Source of the DNA: Acinetobacter brisouii CIP 110357
GTDB lineage: Bacteria > Pseudomonadota > Gammaproteobacteria > Pseudomonadales > Moraxellaceae
Reading direction: 5' to 3'
NCBI RefSeq assembly: GCF_000488275.1
Contig: NZ_KI530762.1
Coordinates: 1,020,800 to 1,084,799, forward strand
Length of the DNA stretch: 64,000 nt
Each line of letters starts with the position of its first letter. Positions within the stretch are counted from its first letter, which is position 1. A program made the position numbers and the translations under genes. Under the pieces are notes generated by a model. It worked only from the letters and a program-made list of their open reading frames with translations. It was not told the origin of the DNA and searched no databases. Below are positions 26,431 to 34,182 of this stretch, one piece after another.

Positions 26431-26939
26431 TGGCGGATAAGAAAAAACCACTCGCAACTCTTGGCATCACAGGCGCTTTGCTGGCTTCGATCATCACTTA
26501 TGAAGGCTACACATCAAAGCCAGTGATTCCGACCAAGGGCGATGTGCCCACCATTGGACATGGAACTACTGTTTACCCGAATGGTCAGCGCGTCAAGATG
26601 ACTGACAAAGCAATTACTCGACAGCAAGCCAAAGCATATCTCACTGATTACGTGAACAAAGATGCTCAGAAGTTTGCTGCATCAATTCCAAACGCGAAGC
26701 TATCCCAAGCTGAATATGACGTGTATTTGGATTGGACCTATCAATATGGTTTAGGCGCATGGAACAAGTCATCAATCAAAGCAAATTTGGTGAAAGGCGA
26801 CTATGTGCAGGCATGCAAGTCCTTACTGAAATACAAGTTTGTAGCGGGTCGTGATTGCTCAATCCGTAGCAACAACTGCTATGGAGTGTACACACGACAA
26901 CTCAATCGCTATGAGAAATGCATGGGGGCTAATTCATGA
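26427..26939 (+). CDS. Endolysin, GH24 lysozyme with SAR-like N-terminus
   Basis: 170 aa. T4/P21-type lysozyme: catalytic Glu in ITYEGYTSK (about residue 27), then GDVPTIGHGTTVYPNG with the active-site Thr, and the C-terminal GRDCSIRSNNCYGVYTRQL. The N-terminal TLGITGALLASIITYEG is only weakly hydrophobic, fitting a signal-arrest-release segment that holds the enzyme in the membrane until the holin depolarises it. Start could be 26427 or 26430; both follow GAAAGGGG. Confidence 0.85.
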   Translation: MMADKKKPLATLGITGALLASIITYEGYTSKPVIPTKGDVPTIGHGTTVYPNGQRVKMTDKAITRQQAKAYLTDYVNKDAQKFAASIPNAKLSQAEYDVYLDWTYQYGLGAWNKSSIKANLVKGDYVQACKSLLKYKFVAGRDCSIRSNNCYGVYTRQLNRYEKCMGANS

Positions 26940-27379
26940 TGACAGCTATTCAAGAAATAATGGCCAAGTTTTATCAGCTCATCATTATTGTACTTACGGT
27001 ACTAATCTTAATTTTAGGAATCGGCTTTGTCGTACAGACATGGCGTGTATCACACTGGAAAACACAATCTGAAAATGCAGATGCCAAATGCTTAACCCAA
27101 ATTCAGAAAATCGAGCAAACACAACAAACAGCATTAAAACAGGCAAACGACAAAGCCAATCAAGCGAGTGCAGACTATGAAAAACTCAAAGCAACTCAAC
27201 AAGTCAAAATCCAAACGGTTAGAGATACAGTGCAAAAGATCGTGGAAAGACCTGTTTATCGTAATGTGTGTTTTGACGATAGCGGGATGCAGCAGCTTGG
27301 GAAAGCAATCAGTCTTGGTCAAACCAAGCTATCCAGCGAACTTGATGACACAGTGCCAAAACCTGACAACTCCGAGTGA
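26936..27379 (+). CDS. Rz-like inner membrane spanin subunit
   Basis: 147 aa. One N-terminal transmembrane segment (FYQLIIIVLTVLILILGIGFVV) is followed by a long periplasmic coiled coil rich in Gln, Lys and Ala. This is the i-spanin layout. It pairs with the Rz1-like lipoprotein encoded in another frame within and beyond it; together they fuse inner and outer membranes at the end of lysis. Confidence 0.8.
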   Translation: MMTAIQEIMAKFYQLIIIVLTVLILILGIGFVVQTWRVSHWKTQSENADAKCLTQIQKIEQTQQTALKQANDKANQASADYEKLKATQQVKIQTVRDTVQKIVERPVYRNVCFDDSGMQQLGKAISLGQTKLSSELDDTVPKPDNSE

Positions 27380-27479
27380 CGGTACTGCTAAGTCTATTTT
27401 ATTGTGGTCTGTAGATACGGTTGATAAGTACAATGACTGTAAGGCGAAGCATGCAGCACTGGTTGATGCGGTGAAATGA
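27177..27479 (+). CDS. Rz1-like outer membrane spanin lipoprotein, embedded in Rz
   Basis: 100 aa if started at ATG 27177. A basic N-region leads to LFIVMCVLTIAGC with lipobox IAGC, then a short Pro-containing mature part (VLVKPSYPANLMTQ) and a helical end. About two thirds lies inside the Rz gene in the +1 frame and the rest extends past the Rz stop. The N-region before the hydrophobic core is long, so translation could start nearer, for example at 27264. Confidence 0.75.
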   Translation: MKNSKQLNKSKSKRLEIQCKRSWKDLFIVMCVLTIAGCSSLGKQSVLVKPSYPANLMTQCQNLTTPSDGTAKSILLWSVDTVDKYNDCKAKHAALVDAVK

Positions 27480-27481
27480 AA

Positions 27482-27510
27482 AAGCCATCGAAATGATGGC
27501 TATTATTTTC
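27482..27510 (+). terminator. Terminator of the late operon
   Basis: Arms AGCCATC (27482-27488) and GATGGCT (27494-27500) with a 5-base loop, followed by ATTATTTTCTT. It is the first hairpin after the last prophage 1 gene. Confidence 0.6.
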
Positions 27511-27633
27511 TTCAAAACCATGCCAAACTTATTGTGTCAGCAAATTATTGATTAAAAAAGCATAAAAATAATTTGTGTCAGATATTGTGTCAATTACATA
27601 TAAGATATTGAAATTTAATAAATGTTATCCCCC

Positions 27634-27675
27634 TTGACATCGTAGAGGTCTCCAGTTCGAGTCTGGATATGCCTA
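27634..27675 (+). repeat. Attachment site copy 1 (tRNA 3' half), prophage 1 / element 2 junction
   Basis: 42 bp identical to 42178-42219. It contains an anticodon-loop-like TTGACAT, a T arm (TCCAG-TTCGAGT-CTGGA) and a 3' acceptor strand followed here by CCA. The matching 5' half (D arm, 5' anticodon stem) is absent, so it is not a complete tRNA gene. Loop and arms best fit tRNA-Val with anticodon GAC. It marks the right end of prophage 1 and the left end of element 2. Confidence 0.85.
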
Positions 27676-27704
27676 CCAAAATTAGTTGAGAAATCAACAT
27701 ATTA

Positions 27705-27732
27705 AAGCCCACCTTAAACAGTGGGCTTTTTT
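27705..27732 (+). terminator. Terminator behind the attachment site
   Basis: Arms AAGCCCAC (27705-27712) and GTGGGCTT (27721-27728), then a T run. A terminator carried by the element just behind the tRNA 3' end would restore the end of the tRNA transcript after integration. It could also stop the leftward integrase transcript. Confidence 0.65.
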
Positions 27733-27736
27733 ATTA

Positions 27737-27765
27737 GGGGAACTTTCGGGGACTTTTCGGGGAAT
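27737..27765 (+). repeat. Three 11-bp direct repeats, candidate integrase arm sites
   Basis: GGGGAACTTTC, GGGGACTTTTC and GGGGAATTATA follow one another without a gap from 27737. They lie between the att core and the integrase gene, where tyrosine integrases have arm-type sites. Related TTTGGGGATAG (41190 region) and TTTCGGGGAATAG (42040 region) occur near the other end. Confidence 0.45.
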
Positions 27766-27817
27766 TATATAAAGTCCTCATGTGGAAAACTGCCGTATTT
27801 AAATTTAAAAACAATCA

Positions 27818-28961
27818 TTAACGATAGCTGATTTTCTCAGGTTTTGGCGCTTCATGACCTTCCAAATAATGATCTGTCATTTTCACTGTGGCGTGTCCAG
27901 CCAGTGCTTGCGCGTACTTTTTGCCATACTTCTGCGTAATGTTATAAATCCCTAAAGCACGTAAATCATGCAGCGATGGACGCTGATTTGGTTCAAGATG
28001 ATCGTATGCACCCGACAGGTCACGGTACTTTTTAAACTGTTTTGTCAGGTGGTCTTCGGTGACTGCAAACGCATGCAGTTTGACGTTGCGGTTGTGTTCG
28101 GTAATGCGCTCTGGTCGGGTGGCAATCAGAAATGGGCAGCGCAGTTTCATTGCATGTTCGATACACTCTAAAACCACATCCCGCAGTTCAGGGTGCATGT
28201 CCACTTCAATAAACACAGGTTTGTCATAATTCAGAGATTTATGCTGCAACACGGTCATGGTGTTGTCTTTGATGTTAATGCTGGAGCGTTCCATCACCAC
28301 CAGATCGGCGCGCCGTTGAATCGAATGCATCGCCAAATCTATTGCAAGTTTTAACCAGGGCGGGCAGATTGCCTTAATGGCTTCAACAGATTCATTTGAA
28401 TGTCGGGTACGGTTTTTTTCTGGGCGAATCGGCTTTAACGTTTTCTCGGCAATATTGTCTGCAGCCCAGCCATTTGCCACAAAATACTTCCAGATGTCGA
28501 TAAGCTGAGAACGGTGTTTTTCTGCCTGAAAGTCGGTTTGTCGTTTTAAAAATTCAGACACCATGAGCAGGGTAATGTCACTGCAGTAGTGCTGGTCCCA
28601 CAGGTCATGATATATTTCCAATATTCGCCGTGATAATTTCCAGTGTGTTTTTGGCGTATTTCTTTTTGGGTAAGTGGATATTTTCGTATTCGGTAAGTGC
28701 CTGACCAAAGGTTGGCATGGTGGACTGTTTTTGTGCTTTTTCGACTGATGACAAGATTTTAGACACAATGTCTGGGTTACGCTCCAGTACGGCGTTTAGC
28801 GCCTGTGCTGCCTGAATGGCTTCGGTTTTGTCTTTGCCTAAAGATTTGCGTTGTCCGTTTGGTAGTAGGTAGCGGTAATACACCGTTCCATTTGCTTTTT
28901 TATCAATTTCAACGTGGGGCGGTAAGTCCTGATACCCCACGCCACGACCACGAGGTGTCAT
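27818..28961 (-). pseudogene. Tyrosine recombinase integrase of element 2, split by a frameshift
   Basis: The N-terminal part (28961 to about 28608) begins MTPRGRGVGYQDLPP, with a substrate-binding start (VYYRYLLPNGQRKSLG) and SAM-like domain, and ends early at NTLEIITANIGNIS. The rest continues in another frame from about 28620 to 27818. It holds the catalytic set: Arg in QRRADLV, HDLR, GHATV and the Tyr in DHYLEG. Restoring two bases in the ATAT tract near 28610-28617 would give one protein of about 380 aa. As written the element lacks a functional integrase, unless this is a sequencing error or translational frameshift. Confidence 0.8.
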
Positions 28962-28962
28962 G

Positions 28963-29229
28963 TTAAATCTCCGCTAAAATTCGGTCTGCAATGCTGTTGC
29001 CTGTTTTGGGTGGGGATTTTAGTTCGATTTTTTGCACTTCGGTTGAGTAAAACAGGGGTGCGCCCCAAGAGGTACACTCGACATACCACTGTGTCCCGAT
29101 TTTCTTGCCGCTTAACCAGCCACGTTTTATATGGCTGATGAGGGTGTCACGGCAGGGGCGGGATTCTTCGTCTTGCCAGTAGCGCTGTGCAAAGACAGTG
29201 AGTTTGAGGCGTTGAATGTTGGAGCTCAT
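28963..29229 (-). CDS. Excisionase-like small DNA-binding protein
   Basis: 88 aa from ATG 29229, behind a clear GGAGGT. LTVFAQRYWQDEESRPCRDTLISHIKRGWLSGKKIGTQWYV matches small winged-helix Xis or AlpA-type proteins, where the site after the turn (GKKIGTQWYV) contacts DNA (parts quoted separately for length). It sits immediately upstream of the integrase and overlaps the preceding small membrane protein gene, so both probably come from the promoter at about 29499-29526. Confidence 0.65.
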   Translation of the reverse strand: MSSNIQRLKLTVFAQRYWQDEESRPCRDTLISHIKRGWLSGKKIGTQWYVECTSWGAPLFYSTEVQKIELKSPPKTGNSIADRILAEI

Positions 29230-29426
29230 ACCGTACCTCCAAGCATATACACCACTCCTGTAATGACTGCATAGCACAGCGTACCGATACTGGCAAACAG
29301 GGCAAAGTCTTTGGTATTGGCCAATACCACTTTGAGGCGGTTTGGGCGTTGTTCTTGTGGGGTGGGGTGTTGGTAGAGTCGTGCGGAGGTTGCGGGCATT
29401 TGACTCGGAATGTGTTTTTGTTTCAT
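29226..29426 (-). CDS. Small membrane protein upstream of xis
   Basis: 66 aa from ATG 29426. Charged N-terminal half, then one hydrophobic segment ALFASIGTLCYAVITGVVYML near the C-terminus. The stop overlaps the xis ATG. Not recognised; it is the first gene of the xis-int operon and is placed right behind an operator-like palindrome. Confidence 0.55.
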   Translation of the reverse strand: MKQKHIPSQMPATSARLYQHPTPQEQRPNRLKVVLANTKDFALFASIGTLCYAVITGVVYMLGGTV

Positions 29427-29498
29427 ACTTATCTCGCTTAATTGCAAAGTTCCTACGCCGTCCAAAGTGAAGGGGCTTTTTTATTGGTAGTGAGATAA

Positions 29499-29526
29499 AT
29501 ATTACCTAAAAGGTAATTAATTGCAA
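29499..29526 (-). promoter_or_regulatory. Promoter of the xis operon with repressor operator
   Basis: On the minus strand, TTGCAA (29526-29521) and TAATAT (29504-29499) are separated by 16 bases. The palindrome ATTACC-TAAAA-GGTAAT (29501-29517) covers the -10 and spacer. The same TTACC-N5-GGTAA site occurs twice between the repressor and cro genes, so the repressor very likely also shuts this promoter. Confidence 0.65.
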
Positions 29527-29570
29527 GATAAATTATCTATTTTATCTTTAAGGTTGTTTTTTGGTGGTAC

Positions 29571-29594
29571 AAAAAACCCACCAACGGTGGGTTT
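29571..29594 (-). terminator. Terminator of the kinase operon
   Basis: Read on the minus strand: AAACCCACC, loop GTT, GGTGGGTTT, then T6. It stops the leftward transcript of the HipA-like pair and isolates it from the xis operon. Confidence 0.75.
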
Positions 29595-29617
29595 CTGAAA
29601 CCTATTTTCTTTTATGG

Positions 29618-30484
29618 TTATGCAACTAGGCTATCCCATTCATAAACTTCTTTTGCTAGATTTGTAAGGTCTGTAGAACTATACAACTTAATTCCTTGGG
29701 GTTGTAATGTGCTGTCAAGTTTATCTATCACTTCATCAATTTGATCGATTCTTGATTGCTTTAAATGTTTTAAGTTTTCTTCGGATGGCTTAAGTAAAAA
29801 TAATGAAGGCTCTCTTTTTAATTCATCAGAAGCTGTTCTGAGATCATTAATAGCTTGAAGGTAGTCGGTTTTAATTCTTGATGGATCTGCAAATACAACA
29901 CTAGCCCAATTACCAATAGTTTTATTATGCCTAGGACGTAAAGGAACATGAATATTTTGTCTATTTATCTGTATAACTCTTGAAGGAGGTATAATTTTTT
30001 CAAAATTAATTCCAGCATGATCTTGACGTTTTAATTCATCTATCAAATTGTTGCTTAGTTGTTGCAAGTTAAATGAATGAAATCCACTAATATTACGTTT
30101 TTTGATATCTCTAGCTTTACCCAAAGGAACGGCTATATCAAATAAATGATCAATTAGCTTACTACCACTTTTTCCTCGGATAAATCCACGGTTATCGAAA
30201 ACCAATTGTTTAGATACGCTTGGACATCCTTCATAGACTAACATTTCAGCTAGTTTTGTTATGCGTTGTGCATGAAATTTCATATCTTCATTAAACATGC
30301 ATACGAAACGGTCAAAACTTTCGCCATCTATAGTTCTGATAAAAATTTCATTATCAGTTTTTAAGACCACACCCAAATTAAAGCATTCTTTAGTAGTTAA
30401 ATCAGGCATCCATTGTATCGTCATCCATTCCCCAGATAGAGTTGGGTTGGAATTCTCTTTTGAAAGGCGTTCAAGTAAAGACAT
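29618..30484 (-). CDS. DUF3037-like partner of the HipA-like kinase
   Basis: 288 aa. The start, SGEWMTIQWMPDLTTKECFNLG followed by VVLKTDNEIFIRTID (parts of one segment, residues 17-52), has the pattern of DUF3037 proteins, in which a short strand is followed by a conserved E.fN.GV. The rest is not recognised and ends in helices. It lies one base downstream of the kinase gene, a pairing I know for HipA_2-type kinases. It may be the kinase's substrate, adaptor or antitoxin; none is proven. Confidence 0.55.
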   Translation of the reverse strand: MSLLERLSKENSNPTLSGEWMTIQWMPDLTTKECFNLGVVLKTDNEIFIRTIDGESFDRFVCMFNEDMKFHAQRITKLAEMLVYEGCPSVSKQLVFDNRGFIRGKSGSKLIDHLFDIAVPLGKARDIKKRNISGFHSFNLQQLSNNLIDELKRQDHAGINFEKIIPPSRVIQINRQNIHVPLRPRHNKTIGNWASVVFADPSRIKTDYLQAINDLRTASDELKREPSLFLLKPSEENLKHLKQSRIDQIDEVIDKLDSTLQPQGIKLYSSTDLTNLAKEVYEWDSLVA

Positions 30485-30485
30485 A

Positions 30486-31379
30486 TCAAGCCACCAATCC
30501 TAATCTGTTAGCAAATACGGTTGTTGATTGAATAGAACGATAATGTAAAAAATCTTTTAAATATTCTATATATTTTGGTTGATCATTCGTTGGGATATTG
30601 GAAACTTCTAATAAATTTTTCCACCAAGTGGTCAGTATATCTTGCACTGAAATAAAAGCATCTTTGTGCTTATTGGCTGCTTCAACAGCTAGATGTTTTG
30701 TGGTGAATTTTGTCTGTGTTTTTACAGATGGTTGATCATTCAATATATTTAATAGTTTATTATTAAAAGCTAAAGTTTTATCCAAAGCCAATAAGTCAGA
30801 AAACCAATTCACACTTCCTAAAATTTCACCATGATCAATAATTCCCATATTTCCATCTCCGATCATTACAACATTTCCGATATTTCGATCGTCATTTGCT
30901 ATAAAGTCATCAAATGCAATAATATTTGGTAGGTTCTTTTGATTGCAAACTAAAGAGTAAGCTTGAATTAACTTTGCAATAGCATTATCTGGATCATTTT
31001 TGAATAAGTTTTCAAAATCATTTAAATGAAAAATACCTTTAACACTTTGTCCGCATTCAGTTGTAACCCAAGCCCAAACTGTTTCATTGCTATTAAGATC
31101 TACAACATCAGAAAAATCTTTATAAAATAATTTACTAAGTGGTATGAGTGCTGCATTATCGGGCTGTAATATTCCTAAAGCTTTTCCAAGAGTAAAGCCT
31201 GTAAGCTCATTACATAATTTTCTTATGCGGTCGTGAGTTGGATAAACTTTTATATAACATTTTTTTATTGTTCCATCATCCCATTCAATACTTGCAAGTC
31301 TAGTAACACCCATAGCGCCACCCGTGACTATTTCATGAGAAGCTAGGTAAGAATTCTCTGTTAGTACATTTATAGACAT
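30486..31379 (-). CDS. HipA-like Ser/Thr kinase
   Basis: 297 aa, one-domain form without the HipB-binding N-terminus of classical HipA. The catalytic part reads AFDDFIANDDRNIGNVVMIG (about residues 154-173; catalytic Asp in NDDR, metal-binding Asn in GN) followed by GIIDHGEILGS. Upstream, GGAMGVTRLASIEW and KKCYIKVYP give the nucleotide loop and the Lys. It is the first gene of a two-gene minus-strand unit between the repressor and the xis operon, the usual place for defence or toxin cargo in such elements. No HipB-like antitoxin is adjacent. Confidence 0.7.
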   Translation of the reverse strand: MSINVLTENSYLASHEIVTGGAMGVTRLASIEWDDGTIKKCYIKVYPTHDRIRKLCNELTGFTLGKALGILQPDNAALIPLSKLFYKDFSDVVDLNSNETVWAWVTTECGQSVKGIFHLNDFENLFKNDPDNAIAKLIQAYSLVCNQKNLPNIIAFDDFIANDDRNIGNVVMIGDGNMGIIDHGEILGSVNWFSDLLALDKTLAFNNKLLNILNDQPSVKTQTKFTTKHLAVEAANKHKDAFISVQDILTTWWKNLLEVSNIPTNDQPKYIEYLKDFLHYRSIQSTTVFANRLGLVA

Positions 31380-31423
31380 ATTTTCCTCATGATTTATTAA
31401 TTTTTTTTAAAATAACTATTTTT

Positions 31424-32092
31424 CTAAACATCCCTATAAAGCCCCACAACTTTACCAACCAAACGACAGCCTTCTTTTAAGTCCATCATTTTTTCGTGCC
31501 AGTCAGGGTTTAAGGGTTTTAAAACCATCCCATTACTTTCAACAATTAGCTTTTTAAAGGTAGCTTCCACTTCATTGTCACAAACAACAATAACGAGATC
31601 GCCAGTTTTTAAATCACTGAGCTGAAAGTCAGGGTTTACATAAATTTTGTCATTTGGTCTGAAGTCGGGAAGCATCGACTCGCCAACCACCACCAAGCCA
31701 TAACCATTCTTCCCGCATTTAGGATTGGGTGGTAACCATTCGTCAAACTGTGTTCCTGTTGGAGCACTGTCCATCGTTGTCCATGTTCCTGCCTGTACCC
31801 ATGAGATCACTGGCACTAAACGTCCTGCAATCGGGAATTGATCAGCTACATTCGCATCTAATTTATTATTTTGTTCAGAATCATGTGGTACATCTAGCCA
31901 ACCATGCGGCTTTCCAAAAGCATCTTCAATTTCACGGGCAACTTTATTGCCAATTCCTTTGATAGGGTTTGTGCCTGCAAACTGGCTTGTTTGTGACTGA
32001 CCTTTATTAATTTTGTCAGCAAAATTTGAAACGCCACCTACTTGTTCAACTAATAAGCGAGTGTTGTTATATCTAATTGTTTTGCTGTCCAT
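31424..32092 (-). CDS. LexA/CI-type self-cleaving repressor
   Basis: 222 aa from ATG 32092 (behind AGGAAAA). N-terminal HTH (about residues 10-45) and C-terminal peptidase S24 domain: cleavage site WVQAG-T, catalytic Ser in GESMLPDFRPND and catalytic Lys in EATFKKLI. RecA stimulates autocleavage in this family, so DNA damage should induce the element. Operators TTACC-N5-GGTAA lie at 32143-32157, 32183-32197 and 29502-29516. An upstream start at 32116 is possible. Confidence 0.85.
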   Translation of the reverse strand: MDSKTIRYNNTRLLVEQVGGVSNFADKINKGQSQTSQFAGTNPIKGIGNKVAREIEDAFGKPHGWLDVPHDSEQNNKLDANVADQFPIAGRLVPVISWVQAGTWTTMDSAPTGTQFDEWLPPNPKCGKNGYGLVVVGESMLPDFRPNDKIYVNPDFQLSDLKTGDLVIVVCDNEVEATFKKLIVESNGMVLKPLNPDWHEKMMDLKEGCRLVGKVVGLYRDV

Positions 32093-32130
32093 ATTTTTCC
32101 TAAAAATCTTGTGATTCATCACATAAAGTA

Positions 32131-32200
32131 ATTGTAGAGTTATCACCTAAAAGGTAAACAAGAAAAAAGGTTGTATTTATCTTTACCAAAAAGGTAATAT
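32131..32200. promoter_or_regulatory. Divergent repressor/cro control region with two operators
   Basis: Rightward promoter: TTGTAT (32171-32176), 18-base spacer, TAATAT (32195-32200), with operator TTACC-AAAAA-GGTAA at 32183-32197. Leftward promoter: TTTACC (32158-32153), 16-base spacer, TACAAT (32136-32131), with operator TCACC-TAAAA-GGTAA at 32143-32157 over the -35. A weaker fourth match, TAACC-AAAAT-GGTAA, lies at 32448-32462 at the end of cro. Confidence 0.7.
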
Positions 32201-32226
32201 GTGGCTAATACATAAGGATTAGCCCT

Positions 32227-32478
32227 ATGCAATTTCGAAAATACATACTCGGACTTTCAAAAGAAGAACTAGCCAAATATGCAGAATCAGTCGGTACAAC
32301 AACTGGTTATCTAAAGACACATCTGTTGTATGGGTATAAAGAACCTAGAAAAAAACTGAGAAAAGCACTGGCATATCACAGTCAAGGAAAAGTGTCTGAG
32401 GCTGAGGTTTTGGAGCATTTTGGTATTTACTCGACTAAAACGGTAATTAACCAAAATGGTAATACTCCAAGCATCTAA
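32227..32478 (+). CDS. Cro-like regulator
   Basis: 83 aa. HTH at about residues 11-40 (LSKEELAKYAESVGTTTGYLKTHL, given to show the turn AESVGTT), similar to short Cro/YdaS-type proteins. It is divergent from the LexA-type repressor behind the operator-covered rightward promoter, so it is expected to compete for the same operators and commit the element to excision and replication. Confidence 0.7.
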   Translation: MQFRKYILGLSKEELAKYAESVGTTTGYLKTHLLYGYKEPRKKLRKALAYHSQGKVSEAEVLEHFGIYSTKTVINQNGNTPSI

Positions 32479-32501
32479 TAACACGTTCAAAGGACACCAC
32501 C

Positions 32502-32954
32502 ATGAACATCCTAGATGCCGCATACGCAACCGTACACGACCACCACGGCGGTGCATCTGCCTTAGCCCCACGCCTAGGCATCAAAAGCCCCGCCGTACTG
32601 AACAGCAAGGTCAACCCAAATACGGAAACCCACCACCTGACATTGCTCGAGGCTTCAAAACTCATGGCACTGACAGGGGACTACCGCATATTGCAAACCC
32701 TTTGCGCCGAACACGGCAAAGCCGCCATAGATCTGCCCGACATACCCGAAAGTCAGCGTGACCATAGCCTTATGGACACCTTTGTACGCATCGCCATCCA
32801 AAAGGGCAATGTCGCACAAACCTTCCACGACATGATGGCAGACGGACGCATTACCCACGGCGAAGCCCTCGACATGAGCAAAGTCATCCATGAACTCCAT
32901 GTGCTACTTGGCACACTCGCTACACAGGTGCAGGCATGTATAGAGAAAAACTAA
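32502..32954 (+). CDS. CII-like phage regulatory protein (CP76 type)
   Basis: 150 aa. The sequence NILDAAYATVHDHHGGASAL followed by APRLGIKSPAVLNSKVNP is characteristic of the CP76/CII-like family found next to Cro in P2-like and related phages. The rest is helical. It probably modulates the lysis-lysogeny switch. The end overlaps the next start by 19 bases. Confidence 0.75.
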   Translation: MNILDAAYATVHDHHGGASALAPRLGIKSPAVLNSKVNPNTETHHLTLLEASKLMALTGDYRILQTLCAEHGKAAIDLPDIPESQRDHSLMDTFVRIAIQKGNVAQTFHDMMADGRITHGEALDMSKVIHELHVLLGTLATQVQACIEKN

Positions 32955-33241
32955 ACCCACACAGCCTGACCGCGCAAAAACAACGTCAGGCCATCCAGAC
33001 ATGGTACGAACCCGCATTACGCGTGCTGAACGAATTACTGGCAGAAGCACAACAGAACTTACGCCAACGGCGCTACAACGAAGCCAATGCCGCCGTACCA
33101 CGCCACAAATTTAAAGAACAACTCCAGCGCCGTTTTCGCATTCAGTGGGCGCTGATTAATGACATCGAAAAAAGCCTGCTCAATGCAGACAAAATCGAAA
33201 TGATGGGCGGTTACATCAAGCCCAAGGCAGGTGAGCAATGA
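32936..33241 (+). CDS. Small basic protein of the replication operon
   Basis: 101 aa, strongly basic and helical (LRQRRYNEANAAVPRHKFKE, QLQRRFRIQWALINDIEKSL). No domain recognised. It lies between the CII-like and replication initiator genes with overlaps on both sides (ATGA with the initiator), so it is probably co-translated and may assist replication. Confidence 0.55.
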   Translation: MYREKLNPHSLTAQKQRQAIQTWYEPALRVLNELLAEAQQNLRQRRYNEANAAVPRHKFKEQLQRRFRIQWALINDIEKSLLNADKIEMMGGYIKPKAGEQ

Positions 33242-34182
33242 GTCTAGATGCAACCAACTGGGCATGGCGGATTAAATTTCCCGACCGTAAAGGCGGTAGC
33301 CTTAAACCCCTGAAAAAACTGGTACTGCTGTCACTGGCAGATCGGGCAGGCGAAGACCATACTTGTTACCCAAGTATGCAACGACTGGAACAGGACACAG
33401 GACTAGACCGCAAAACCATCCTGAAAATTATTTCAGAATTACTGGCGGATAACCTGATACAGGATACAGGCGAACGCAAAGGCGTGACCAAACGTGTCAA
33501 AGTCTACAAACTGCTTGGCGTAACAGGTCGGGAAACAGTACCAACAACGGAACCATTTAACCGCCAAAAACCACCCGAAACAGTCCCATCAATGGAACAG
33601 TCCCAACAACGGAATGATTCCAACAATGGGATGTTGAATAGTCCCAACAGTGGTACTTTGAATAGTCCCAACAATGGGACACAGAATCTACCAAAGAATC
33701 TACCAGTAGAATCTAAAAATAAAAAAACGTGGTTGAGTTTGAAAAAACTTGAAGAAGAACTTGGTTTGATCACCGATGCAGAAACCATCGAGCAGATCAA
33801 AACCGCCAAGTGGTTCAAACGAGAGCAAACTGCATTTGAGCGTTACAATAGCGACAAGAACCTGTGTGATGACCTGATGCATTATCACTTTGCTGACTGG
33901 TTACTGAATGCTCGTTTAAAATACCAAAGCAGAGAGCAACAACCTGCAGCACAAAACCAAACAGCGCAGACAGCAAAACCGAAAAAGCTCTCTGACAAAC
34001 AAATCAACCTGTTCGCCCAAAAACTTGCACACCATCCCGAAGTATCGAGCAAGTTTGCCGAAGCAGGGGAAAGCTACGAGCAGCTTACGGCGCGCATCGC
34101 TGTAAAACTGAATCATGCTGAACAACGCAAAAAACTTGCGCCGTATCTGGCACAGGTGGGATTTGAGGGGGTAGTGGTATGA
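33238..34182 (+). CDS. Replication initiator with winged helix, O-like
   Basis: 314 aa. The N-terminal winged helix (about residues 25-95) has CYPSMQRLEQDTGLDRKTIL and ADNLIQDTGERKG as in phage replication proteins. The middle (about 98-150) is Asn/Ser/Pro-rich because it is encoded by an iteron array. The C-terminal part is helical and not recognised. No DnaC- or helicase-like gene follows, unlike in prophage 1, so host or helper factors would be needed. Confidence 0.75.
   Translation: MSLDATNWAWRIKFPDRKGGSLKPLKKLVLLSLADRAGEDHTCYPSMQRLEQDTGLDRKTILKIISELLADNLIQDTGERKGVTKRVKVYKLLGVTGRETVPTTEPFNRQKPPETVPSMEQSQQRNDSNNGMLNSPNSGTLNSPNNGTQNLPKNLPVESKNKKTWLSLKKLEEELGLITDAETIEQIKTAKWFKREQTAFERYNSDKNLCDDLMHYHFADWLLNARLKYQSREQQPAAQNQTAQTAKPKKLSDKQINLFAQKLAHHPEVSSKFAEAGESYEQLTARIAVKLNHAEQRKKLAPYLAQVGFEGVVV
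33538..33680 (+). repeat. Iteron array inside the initiator gene (candidate element origin)
   Basis: Six related 16-bp dyads of the form GTCCCAACAATGGGAC at 33538, 33583, 33600, 33617, 33641 and 33665; the last is a perfect interrupted palindrome. The last three are 24 bp apart, the same period as the array at the start of the window. An A-rich stretch (33681-33728) follows on the same side. Initiator-gene iterons plus A-rich DNA suggest an origin. Confidence 0.6.

Noticed and set aside
27634-27678. Complete tRNA gene
   Set aside because: Only the 3' half is present; no D arm or 5' acceptor strand pairs with it. The same holds at 42178.
32456-32761. 101-aa plus-strand ORF rich in His, Arg and Pro
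   Set aside because: Out-of-frame shadow of the CII-like gene; composition is that of a frame shift.
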